Origin: Myxococcales bacterium
GTDB taxonomy: Bacteria > Myxococcota_A > Polyangia > Polyangiales > Polyangiaceae
NCBI GenBank assembly: GCA_016212965.1
Contig: JACRDA010000091.1
Coordinates: 1-32,265, forward strand
Reading direction: 5' to 3'
Length of the DNA stretch: 32,265 nt
The notes under the pieces were generated by a model. The model was not told the DNA's origin and did not search any database. It saw only the letters and a program-made list of their open reading frames with translations. A program made the translations under genes and the position numbers. Below are positions 22,848 to 30,431 of the stretch, piece after piece (the first letter of the stretch is position 1; each line of letters begins with the position of its first letter).

Positions 22848-23944
22848 TTCGTAGCTCCTCTCTCGGTCGGGAGGGTCGACGCGCGCGCCGTCTTGGCGCG
22901 CGTGCCCGGGGCGGCGGCACCGACCGCGGCTGCGACCGGGACCGGCGTAGGCGGCCACACCGGCCGGCGCGGGTGCACGTCGAAGCCGCAGCCGGGGGTG
23001 AGCACGTGCACCTGCAGGCCGAGCAGGGCCGCGGGGCGCGCCCCCGGCGTCTCGTGGATGTCGGTGTACAGGATCTTCGCACCGTCGATGACGGTGACGG
23101 TCCCGCGTCCGAGGACGCGCAGGTGGTCTTGGGCGTCGAGCGTAATGGCGGTGTCCTCGTCGATGCCGACGCCGATGAGGTAGGGGTTCAGCGCGACGGC
23201 GGAGAACAGGCGCCCGATGCGGTGACGCTGGGCGAAGTGCTGATCGATGATGAGGCGTTTGGTGAGCCCGAAGCCGGGGGCGAGCGTGACGCTCTCGCGG
23301 CGCGGGGCGTAGCCGCGCTTGCCCTGGGCGATCATGTGCTCGCACACCACACTCGCCCCCGCCGAGGTGCCCGCCACGAGCACGCCGCGCCGGTGCGCGC
23401 GGCGGATCGCGGTCGCGAGCGGCGTCCCCCCGAGCAGGGTCACGATGCGCCCCTGCGCGCCCCCCGTGAAGAAGATCGCCGACACGTGCGAGAGCAGCTC
23501 GAGGTGAGCCGGAGCCTCGCCGTCGGCGCGGGAGTCGATCTGCACCACGTGCGCGGTGGCGCCCAGGTCGCGGAAGATCGCCGTGTAGGTGTCGCCGAGC
23601 TCCCCGGGCATCTGCGAGGCCGTCGGGAACACGGCGATGACGGCGCCGCGCCCTCCGGCCCGCGCCACGAGCTCCGACAGCACCAGGCGGCTGCCGAGCT
23701 TGTCCTCGGCGCCGCCGATCGCCATGAGCAGACCGCGCGTGTGGCTGCCAGAGACGTGGCCCGGACCGCCGGGCGGGGGCGTCGAGGCGCGCGCGGGCGG
23801 GGGCATCGAGGCGCGCTCCGGCGGCACGGTCGGAGCGCGCGCGGCCCCCCGCGAGGAGCCGTTCCCCGGCCCCGGGCCACCCCCCGCACGGATGTTGCGG
23901 CGCACGTTCGACAAAGTGCTCCGACCGATACCACGTCGCGCCAT
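22844..23944 (-). CDS. cphB: Cyanophycinase
   Basis: This 366-residue serine hydrolase (peptidase family S51) degrades cyanophycin to beta-Asp-Arg dipeptides. The core begins 'LLMAIGGAEDKLGSRLVL'. It continues with 'AIFFTGGAQGRIV', and the nucleophile is Ser194 in 'AGTSAGASVVCEHMI'. Further downstream come 'LIIDQHFAQRHRIGRLF' and 'LNPYLIGVGIDEDTAI'. There is no signal peptide, as expected for the intracellular enzyme. Before the core are about 70 residues that are low-complexity and basic or Pro-rich. I used ATG 23942-23944. ATG 23804-23806 is an alternative start with GGAG nine bases upstream, which would remove most of the extension. It is the first gene of the cphB-cphA-peptidase operon. 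Confidence 0.93.
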   Translation of the reverse strand: MARRGIGRSTLSNVRRNIRAGGGPGPGNGSSRGAARAPTVPPERASMPPPARASTPPPGGPGHVSGSHTRGLLMAIGGAEDKLGSRLVLSELVARAGGRGAVIAVFPTASQMPGELGDTYTAIFRDLGATAHVVQIDSRADGEAPAHLELLSHVSAIFFTGGAQGRIVTLLGGTPLATAIRRAHRRGVLVAGTSAGASVVCEHMIAQGKRGYAPRRESVTLAPGFGLTKRLIIDQHFAQRHRIGRLFSAVALNPYLIGVGIDEDTAITLDAQDHLRVLGRGTVTVIDGAKILYTDIHETPGARPAALLGLQVHVLTPGCGFDVHPRRPVWPPTPVPVAAAVGAAAPGTRAKTARASTLPTERGATK

Positions 23945-24194
23945 GCGGGCGAAACGGCGCCGAGCAGGCGGGCGAAGCGCCCGGAGGGAGGAAGAGCGGC
24001 CCGCGAGCGTATGTCCGGTCAGATCGCCGATGCTCCCCGCGGGAGTCCCGCCGGGAGCGCGCCGCCACGCGCGAGTGCCCTTGCTTCTTCCCGGACCCGT
24101 CGCCACCGGACGAGTCCCTCTGCGCCGGGCTTCCCCCCGGGGGCGTTCGCGCCAACGCGCACGGCGAGCCCACGACTTGCTTGGAGGTTTGCCC
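23945..24194. promoter_or_regulatory. Divergent intergenic region before cph operon and lipoprotein
   Basis: This is 250 bp of non-coding DNA between cphB (minus) and the plus-strand lipoprotein. Near cphB is a small hairpin, CGGGCG-AAG-CGCCCG (23969-23983), about 25 nt upstream of the cphB ATG, which could act in the leader. Before the plus-strand gene GGAGG lies at about 24183-24187. No convincing -10/-35 boxes are visible. Confidence 0.4.
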
Positions 24195-25787
24195 ATGCGT
24201 TCCGTCAGCCTGTCCCGTCTCGCCCCCGCCGTTGTCGCCTCGCTGTCCCTCGCCGCGTGCTTCGCGGTCCCGACCGAGGAGGTGCAGGGCGGCGCCAACC
24301 TGAACGAGCGCGGCCCGGGCCTCGCCGAGGGCGAGGAGCTGCTGAAGGGCGCGATGACCGTGTCGCCCGACGGGCGCTGGGTCGTCGGCCAGCGCGCGGA
24401 CGTCACGGTCCTCGTCGACGTCGCCGCGAAGACCACCCGCGAGCTGCCGCTCCAGACCCTGCGCCACGCCTTCGGCTCGGGCGACATCGTCTACGCCACG
24501 GCCGCGCCGGTGAAGACCCTGTGGGACGGCTTCGGCGCGCGTACCGCCGCCGAGCCGGATCGACTCGTCGCCCTCGACCTCGCGACCGGCGACGTGCTCT
24601 GGACGTCCCCGGTCTTCTCGGGCGAGACCGACGTGCGCCAGCTGCAGCTGTCGGAGGACGGCTCGCTCTTGCTCGCCGCGGACGCCGAGGCGCTGCACGT
24701 GCTCGACACCGCCACCGGCACCGAGCTCCGCGCGGTCGCGCTCGCGGGGCCGGCCGAGGAGCTCACCATCCTGCCGACCGGCGACGCCGCGCTCGTCGCC
24801 GAGACGACGCAGTGGATCGACGGCAAGCCGGTCACCGTCGTCGAGCACGTCGATCTCGTGACCGGCACGAGCCTCCGCGTGGACGTCCCGAACTGCGCCG
24901 CGCCGATCGTGCTCGTCCCCGGGGCGAGCCGCGCGCTGATGTCGCCCACCTTCTGCACGCCCGGCGCCGACTTCGTGCCCACGGCCGGCTGGACGAACCC
25001 GGACCCCGTGAGCGTCATCGATCTCTTGCCCGCCGGCCCGAGCTTCGTGCGCAACCTGCCGGGCTTCGGCCCCGTGCTCATGGCCGACGGCGGCGCGACC
25101 GCGGTCGCGTTCCTCGATATGCAGCGCGTGGACGCCTCGCTCTTCGACGATCCGACGCAGGTGCCGCCGGCCGACGGCCCGCAGTTCTACCTCATGCAGA
25201 TCGACCCCACGACGCTCGCCTTCGAGCTGTCGACCGTCGGCGCCCATCTGCCGCGCTTCGCGCTCGCGAAGGACGGCCAATCGCTCATCGTCGATGCCAC
25301 GCTCGTCGTGCGCAAGGGGGTGCTCGAGGCGAGCGCCACCGTGAGCATCGGCCCCGACGGCGTCAGCGCCTCGGCCTCGCTCTTCGCCGGGATCATCGAG
25401 AGCCGGCTGCTCGGCATCTTCGACCTCGCGTCGCGGACGCTCACGCCCTTCAGCGGGGACTTCGTGTCGATGTCGCGCTTCGTGCAGTCGGCCGAGGGGC
25501 GCGTGTTCTCGCTCTTCGCCCACGAGCGCGGCGGCGTGCTGTTCGAGCTCGACCGCGCGACCATGACGACCCAGGACCTCGGCCTCGACGTGCGCGACCT
25601 CAACATCCTGCCCGACCTCCAGACGCTGGTCCTGCGCTTCCGGCTGCCCCCGATCCAGGCGAACCAGCTGCAGGAGGACTTCTGCTTCTACTCGGTGACG
25701 CCCTTCGCCGAGCTCGCCTGCGCGCACTACGAGCAGCCGGAGCCGCCCCCGGGCCAGACCGGCAACTACTTCCCCTGCGACCCGTGA
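24195..25787 (+). CDS. Beta-propeller-like lipoprotein, unknown function
   Basis: The 530-residue lipoprotein starts at ATG 24195 behind TTGGAGG. The signal ends 'SLSLAAC', with Cys at residue 22. The body has repeating stretches of about 40-50 residues ending in Asp- or Gly-rich turns: 'MTVSPDGRWVVG', 'LSEDGSLLLAADAEALHVLDTATGTE', 'GPAEELTILPTGDAALVAE', 'LAKDGQSLIVDATLVV'. These resemble WD40- or quinoprotein-like beta-propeller blades. Cys pairs occur later. No enzymatic residues stand out. It is divergent from the cph operon. Its stop (25785-25787) is one base from the stop of pgpA on the other strand. Confidence 0.8.
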   Translation: MRSVSLSRLAPAVVASLSLAACFAVPTEEVQGGANLNERGPGLAEGEELLKGAMTVSPDGRWVVGQRADVTVLVDVAAKTTRELPLQTLRHAFGSGDIVYATAAPVKTLWDGFGARTAAEPDRLVALDLATGDVLWTSPVFSGETDVRQLQLSEDGSLLLAADAEALHVLDTATGTELRAVALAGPAEELTILPTGDAALVAETTQWIDGKPVTVVEHVDLVTGTSLRVDVPNCAAPIVLVPGASRALMSPTFCTPGADFVPTAGWTNPDPVSVIDLLPAGPSFVRNLPGFGPVLMADGGATAVAFLDMQRVDASLFDDPTQVPPADGPQFYLMQIDPTTLAFELSTVGAHLPRFALAKDGQSLIVDATLVVRKGVLEASATVSIGPDGVSASASLFAGIIESRLLGIFDLASRTLTPFSGDFVSMSRFVQSAEGRVFSLFAHERGGVLFELDRATMTTQDLGLDVRDLNILPDLQTLVLRFRLPPIQANQLQEDFCFYSVTPFAELACAHYEQPEPPPGQTGNYFPCDP

Positions 25788-25788
25788 G

Positions 25789-26250
25789 TCACAGCCAGCC
25801 GAGGGCGCGCGCGCCGAGCAGCAGCGCCGCGCCCCACGCCCCGGCGGCGAGGTCGTCGAGCACGATGCCCCAGCCGCCGGCCAGGCGCTCGGCGCGCCGC
25901 GCCGGCCAGGGCTTGCACACGTCGAAGATGCGGAACAGTACGACGCCGGTCACGAGCCCCGCCGCGCTCGCGGGCGCGGCGAGCCAGGTCACGAACACCC
26001 CGGCCACCTCGTCGATGACCACGATCTGCGGGTCGTGCGTGCCGCTGTGCGCGGCGACCCGCCCGGCGGCCCAGATGCCGACCGCGGTGAGCAAGACGGC
26101 GGTCGCGAGCACGACCCCGAGCCCATGCGGGCGCACGAGCAGGTAGAGCGGGATGGCGCCGAGCGTGCCGGCCGTGCCCGGCGCGTACGGCACGAGGCCG
26201 CAGCCGAACCACAGGGCGAGCGCGTGGGCGAGGCGGTCGGAGACCGTCAC
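25789..26250 (-). CDS. pgpA: Phosphatidylglycerophosphatase A
   Basis: This is a 153-residue inner-membrane lipid phosphatase that converts phosphatidylglycerophosphate to phosphatidylglycerol. Family motifs are 'GCGLVPYAPGTAGTLGAIPLY' at the start, 'DPQIVVIDEVAGVFVTWLAA' in the middle and 'LFRIFDVCKPWPARRAERLAGGWGIVLDDLAAG' near the end. These contain the acidic residues expected to bind metal. Several hydrophobic helices lie between. The start GTG (26248-26250) overlaps the upstream gene's stop as GTGA, so translation is coupled to the PAP2-like protein. The usual length is about 155-170, so it is complete. Confidence 0.93.
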   Translation of the reverse strand: MTVSDRLAHALALWFGCGLVPYAPGTAGTLGAIPLYLLVRPHGLGVVLATAVLLTAVGIWAAGRVAAHSGTHDPQIVVIDEVAGVFVTWLAAPASAAGLVTGVVLFRIFDVCKPWPARRAERLAGGWGIVLDDLAAGAWGAALLLGARALGWL

Positions 26251-27197
26251 GGGGTGCTCGCCTCGGGCGCGGGCTCGACCCGACCGGGGACGGGCACCCG
26301 GCCGAGCCGCCGGGCCGCGAGCGCCACGACGCCGAAGGCGGCGAGCGCGTAGCCGAGACCGACCAGCACGTCGATGACCCAGTGGTGATCGAGGTCGACG
26401 GCGCCGACCGCCATCGAGAGGAGAAAGAGGATGCCGAGGATGCGCCCCGGCCAGCGCAGCACCCGCCAGCCGGCGAGCAGGATGAGCGTCGGGTAGGCCG
26501 CGTGCAGCGACGGCATCGCCCCGAAGACGGCGTTCGAGCGGCCGTAAAGCCCGGCGAAGTACCCGAGCCCGGTGAGCGCATCGACGCGGGCCAGGGCGGG
26601 GCCCTCGGACGCCGACACGGTGAGGTCCACGACGCAGCCGTGCGCGTGGTAGTACCAGGGAGGGGCCGCCGGGTAGAGGTGGTAGGTGACGTACCCCACG
26701 ACGTTGACCACGAAGAAGCCCCACGCGAAGACCTGGAGCCGGCCGAAGTCGCGGAAGTAGAGGTACACCCCGAAGCCGAGCGCGGCGAAGATGTACAGGC
26801 CGTAGGGGATGGCGAAGTAGACGTCGAGCGCGAGCGTGTGGTGCTCGAGAAACCAGTCCTGGAGCGTCATCCGCTCCGCGCCGGAGCCCACGCCGAACAG
26901 GGCGAGCTCGACGGCGCGCAGATCGCAGTTGTGGACGTTCTCCGGGGTGAGCCCGAGGTTCTTGAGCGGACCCATCGCGTCGTAGAGCAATCCGACGAGC
27001 GCCATCGGATAGGTGCCGACGCAGAGCCTCTTCGTGGCCGCAGTGCCGTAGGCGAGCGCGGGCACGAGCAGCACCACGATCACGTGGTCCGCGCGCACGC
27101 GGCCGAGCGCCGCGACCGTGAGGAAGTAGGCCACGAACGGGAGCGGCGGCAGCAAGGTGTAACGCGGCCACAGCGACCGCATGTGACGCCAGATCAC
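26247..27197 (-). CDS. PAP2-superfamily inositol-phosphotransferase-like membrane protein
   Basis: The 316-residue multi-pass protein starts at GTG 27195-27197 behind AAGGAG seven bases upstream. Active-site motifs of the PAP2 fold are present: 'GAMPSLHAAYP' (His232) and 'DLDHHWVIDVLVG' (His271/His272). The order and the internal 'NCDLRAVELALFGVGSG' segment resemble the Aur1/inositol-phosphorylceramide-synthase branch rather than a soluble phosphatase. Six or so hydrophobic segments are visible. It probably transfers or removes a phospho-head group from a lipid. It is coupled to pgpA by a 4-nt overlap, so both are likely part of phospholipid or sphingolipid synthesis. The substrate is not shown by sequence. 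Confidence 0.75.
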   Translation of the reverse strand: MIWRHMRSLWPRYTLLPPLPFVAYFLTVAALGRVRADHVIVVLLVPALAYGTAATKRLCVGTYPMALVGLLYDAMGPLKNLGLTPENVHNCDLRAVELALFGVGSGAERMTLQDWFLEHHTLALDVYFAIPYGLYIFAALGFGVYLYFRDFGRLQVFAWGFFVVNVVGYVTYHLYPAAPPWYYHAHGCVVDLTVSASEGPALARVDALTGLGYFAGLYGRSNAVFGAMPSLHAAYPTLILLAGWRVLRWPGRILGILFLLSMAVGAVDLDHHWVIDVLVGLGYALAAFGVVALAARRLGRVPVPGRVEPAPEASTP

Positions 27198-27479
27198 GGG
27201 CTCGCTCCTTGGCGCTCGGCGCCGCGAAACGCGCAGCGCCGCTGCAGCGAGAAGTCGTCCGAGGCTTACCACCGCACGTGGGAAACGCAACTCGCAGTTG
27301 CGATGCCCGCGCGCCCCGCAATTCCTGCGCGCTCGACGCGACGCCTGCGCGCGAGCTGCGGGGGCGATCGCGTGGGTTGCATCGCGTCGTGCGGTCCCTT
27401 AGACCGGACCTCACGAGGACCATCGAGCCTTCCCCCCGGACGCGCGGCTTCGTCGGCCGCGGTCCTGCAGGTCCGAAGC
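27198..27479. other. Intergenic, between PAP2-like gene and RND remnant
   Basis: These 282 bases contain no gene I can support. The plus-strand frame stays open through here into the RND remnant, but the residues do not resemble RND sequence. Where the old upstream half of the exporter would lie, I see nothing similar, so it has been deleted or replaced. A promoter for the minus-strand PAP2-like gene is presumably here; I see no clear boxes. Confidence 0.45.
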
Positions 27480-28568
27480 TTCGGGGCCGACTCCATCGAG
27501 TACGACCTGTCGAGGCTGCGCCGCTCGGACACCTGGACCACCGGCGAGGGGTACTGGGGTCGCAAGATGGATGCGCTGCTCGCGGCCTACCTCACGCCGA
27601 CGGCGATCCTCGCCGACGACCCGGCCGAGGCGCGCGCCATCGCGACGGCGATCCGCAGGGCGGCCGCGGAGCCGCCCCTCGACGCTCTGATCGCCTCGGT
27701 GCGCACCCTCGACGACGTGGTCCCCGGCGAGCAGCCGGCGAAGCGCGCGGAGCTCCAGGCCCTGCGCCGCGTCCTCACGCCGAAGATCCGCTCGCTCGTG
27801 CCCGCGGACAAGCGCGAGCCGCTCGACCGGCTCCTCGCCGCGGCCGACCGGGGCGAGCTCGGCCCCGACGACCTGCCGTCGAGCCTCACCGCGGGCCTGC
27901 GCGAGCGCGATGGCTCGAGCGGCCGCACGGTGCTCGTCTTTCCCCGGCCCAACCGCGAGCTCTGGCAGGGCGACACCATCGTCACCCTGGCCACGGCGCT
28001 GCGCACGGTGGCCGCCACCGCCGTGCCCGACGGGCGCCCGGGACGCGTCGCAGGCAGCCTCGCGCTCAGCTCCGACATCTTCACGTCGCTGCGTCGCGAC
28101 GGGCCGCTCGCCACCCTGCTCGCGGTCCTCGGCGTGGTGCTGGCGGTGCCCGTCCTGTTCCGCCGCAGCACCGTCAGCCTCTACGTGATCGGCGCCCTCG
28201 TCGTCGGCGTCCTGTGGCTCGCCGCGCTCGAGCTCGCGCTCGGCGTGAAGCTCAACTTCACGAACTTCATCGCCTACCCCATCACCTTCGGCATCGGCGT
28301 CGACTACGCGGTCAACATGATGAGCCGCTACGTGCAGGACGGCTCGCACGACGTCACGGCTGCCCTTCGCTCGACGGGCGGCGCCGTGGTCCTGTGCTCG
28401 GTCACGACGATCATCGGCTACGCCTCGCTCCTCTTGGCGAAGAACCAGGCGCTCTTCCTCTTCGGCGTGCTCGCGGTGCTCGGCGAGATCACCTGCCTGG
28501 CGACGGCCGTGCTCGGCCTGCCCGCGTTCCTCGCGTGGCGCGAGGCACGGCGGCGCCGTCGCGCCTGA
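27480..28568 (+). pseudogene. C-terminal half of an RND/MMPL-type exporter, N-terminus missing
   Basis: Recognisable sequence starts near 27471 ('VRSFGADSIEYDLSRLRR', 'GYWGRKMDALLAAYLTPTAIL') and continues to the stop. It contains a periplasmic domain, then 'GVVLAVPVLFRRSTVSLYVIGAL' and 'NFTNFIAYPITFGIGVDYAVNMMSRY' as membrane helices with the conserved Asp. 'GGAVVLCSVTTIIGYASLLLAKNQ' and 'LFGVLAVLGEITCLATAVLGLPAF' follow. This is the second half of a hopanoid-type or MMPL RND transporter; about 400 N-terminal residues with the first helix set are absent. The first possible start in the region is ATG 27567, with no ribosome site. I infer a decayed gene rather than a working half-size protein. 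No missing half is found upstream. Confidence 0.7.
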
Positions 28569-28575
28569 GCCCGAG

Positions 28576-29082
28576 CTACGGCCCCGGCGCCCCGCCGGCG
28601 CGGGCCCGCTCGACGGCCGCGACGAGGCGCTCCGGGTCGCGCGAGGACACGAAGAGCGAGCGCGCGCCGCCCCCGGCGCCCTGCCACTCGATGCGGACGG
28701 CGCGCGGCACGCCGGCGAGGCCGTAGGCCCACGCGCCCGCGCGGACGCGCCGCAGCCCCCACCCTCCGAGCGAACGGGCGTCGTAGTCGACCGCCGCCGC
28801 GGCGGTGATGCGCGCGACGGGGATGCGCTGCGCGTAGAGCCCGTAGCGCACGACGAGCTCCGCCGCGGTGACGCGCACCCGCAGTACGGCGAAGAGAGCC
28901 CACGCGACCACGAGCCCCACGAGCCCGACGGCCGGACCGAGCGCCACGACGGGCGGCGCGGGCCGGCTGCCCACCTGCGCCAGCACGAGCCCGGCCGCGA
29001 GTAGCGGCACGGGCAGCGGCAGCAGCAGCAGCCAGTGGCGCCGCCACCGCGTGCGCTCGCGGTGGAGCACGCCGCGCGCCAC
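28576..29082 (-). CDS. Membrane protein with bacterial PH-like domain
   Basis: The 168-residue protein starts at GTG 29080-29082, with GAGG eight bases upstream. Two hydrophobic helices ('WLLLLPLPVPLLAAGLVLA' and 'VALGPAVGLVGLVVAWALFAVL') cover residues 15-60. A PH-like segment follows, 'VTAAELVVRYGLYAQRIPVARITAAAAVDYD', with 'AVRIEWQGAGGG' and 'LFVSSRDPERLVAAVERA' near the end. This arrangement fits bacterial proteins with a short membrane region and one PH domain. The gene begins six bases after the upstream lipoprotein's stop, so the two are likely co-transcribed. The downstream end is 7 nt from the RND remnant's stop. Function unknown. Confidence 0.7.
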   Translation of the reverse strand: MARGVLHRERTRWRRHWLLLLPLPVPLLAAGLVLAQVGSRPAPPVVALGPAVGLVGLVVAWALFAVLRVRVTAAELVVRYGLYAQRIPVARITAAAAVDYDARSLGGWGLRRVRAGAWAYGLAGVPRAVRIEWQGAGGGARSLFVSSRDPERLVAAVERARAGGAPGP

Positions 29083-29087
29083 GAGCG

Positions 29088-30326
29088 CTACCTCAGCCTC
29101 TTCAGGTTCTCGTTCGCGGCGTCGACCACTTGCCGCTCCGCGTGGCCGGCGAACTTGCCGAGCAGCGCCTTGGCCGCCGGAGCCTGACCGGGCCCCTCGC
29201 CGATGCTGCCCACGACCCACATGGCCGCGCGCAGATCGCCCGGCGGGAGGTCCTTCCGACCGAGCGCCTGGGCGACGATGCCGAGCGCCTTCTGGCACTG
29301 CGGCGCCGTCCCGTTGACCGCGCCCCCGACGACGCCCTCGGTCCAGCACTGCGCGCGGACGGCATGACCGAGCGGCTCGTCGAGCTTCTGCTGGGCAGCG
29401 CGCACCTCGAGCGCCGCGAGGGCGGCGTCGATGTAGGGACCCCTGCAGCGTCCGAGCGCGGCGGCGGCAGCATAGGCCACGCGCGGCTCGGCGTCGTTCA
29501 GCAGACTCTTCGCCCAGTCGCACATCTGCGCCTTGTCCGCCGGGGCCGGCTTCGACACGATGCCGATGGGCCCGTCGTAGTTCGCCACGCCGACTGCCCA
29601 CACGGCGGCCTGCCGGGCGCTCGTGACGCTCGAGCTCTTCACGACGGCCTGCAGCTCGCGGAGCGCGGCGACGCCGCCGTACACGAGGAACAGCTCGTAG
29701 ACGTGGTTCTCGAGCGTGCCGGCCGGGCGCCGGTCGAGCACCGCGGCGAGCTCGGCGTGCAGGCCGGCGAGGAGCGGCACCGCCGCGGCGGCGCGCCCGA
29801 AATGATAGGCGAAGCCGTCGGGTGCGCTCGCCACGAGCTCGAGCACGCCCTCGGCGGCCGGGCGCGTCGCGTTCGCTCGGAGCCAGTCGCGGTCGACGGC
29901 CTCGGCGAGGTCGCCCATGAGGCCGAGCGAGGCCGCGTAGAGCTTCGTGTCGCTCGCACCCGGGCCGCGCGCGAGGGCCGCGAGGGTCGCCACGAAGGTC
30001 GTCGGGCGCGCGGCCCTGAGGTGCTTGACGAGTGCGCCGCGCTCGTCGCCCGGGCAGTCGCGCACCTCGCCGTCGGCCTCACCTACGACGCAGCTGGCGG
30101 CGATGGCGCGCACGCGCTCCTCGATCGCGGGGTCCACACCCGCGACGGCGACGGGGGCCGAGGCGCCGGAGCCGCTCGCGGTCGCGGCCGCCGACGCCGC
30201 CGGCGTGCCGGAGCCGGACGCCGCGGCGGATGCCGATCCACTGCCCGTCGCGCTGCTCGCGCCCCCGCTGCAGGCGACGAGGCTCGCGAGCAGGGCGACC
30301 AGCGAAAGGGGGCGCGCTCGGGCCAT
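29088..30326 (-). CDS. HEAT-like helical lipoprotein
   Basis: The 412-residue lipoprotein starts at ATG 30324-30326 behind the strong site AAGGAGG. The signal ends 'LASLVAC', with Cys at residue 19. A Ser/Ala/Gly/Thr linker extends to about residue 60. The rest is Ala-rich helical repeats, for example 'TKLYAASLGLMGDLAEAVDRDW', 'RQAAVWAVGVANYDGPIG', 'PRVAYAAAAALGRCRGPYIDAALAAL' and 'LRAAMWVVGSIGEGPGQAPAAKALLGKF'. The pattern of paired helices resembles HEAT or PBS-lyase-type repeats, which typically bind proteins. It lies between the cytochrome gene and the PH-like gene on the same strand. No catalytic motif is visible. Confidence 0.8.
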   Translation of the reverse strand: MARARPLSLVALLASLVACSGGASSATGSGSASAAASGSGTPAASAAATASGSGASAPVAVAGVDPAIEERVRAIAASCVVGEADGEVRDCPGDERGALVKHLRAARPTTFVATLAALARGPGASDTKLYAASLGLMGDLAEAVDRDWLRANATRPAAEGVLELVASAPDGFAYHFGRAAAAVPLLAGLHAELAAVLDRRPAGTLENHVYELFLVYGGVAALRELQAVVKSSSVTSARQAAVWAVGVANYDGPIGIVSKPAPADKAQMCDWAKSLLNDAEPRVAYAAAAALGRCRGPYIDAALAALEVRAAQQKLDEPLGHAVRAQCWTEGVVGGAVNGTAPQCQKALGIVAQALGRKDLPPGDLRAAMWVVGSIGEGPGQAPAAKALLGKFAGHAERQVVDAANENLKRLR

Positions 30327-30431
30327 GGATCCTCCTTGTCACGGCGGCTCTGCAGCGCGCCGCCCCGTGCTTCTATCGCCGCTCGAGCGCACCCACAACC
30401 GCGAGCCGCGCGCCGTCCCCGGAGCGACGAG

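Noticed and set aside
20154..25727. Continuous minus-strand open frame of about 1,850 codons that would fuse cphA to more protein upstream
   Set aside because: The part upstream of 22847 is antisense to cphB and the propeller-like lipoprotein, has no domains, and the GTG at 22847 has a strong ribosome site and the family's normal N-terminus.
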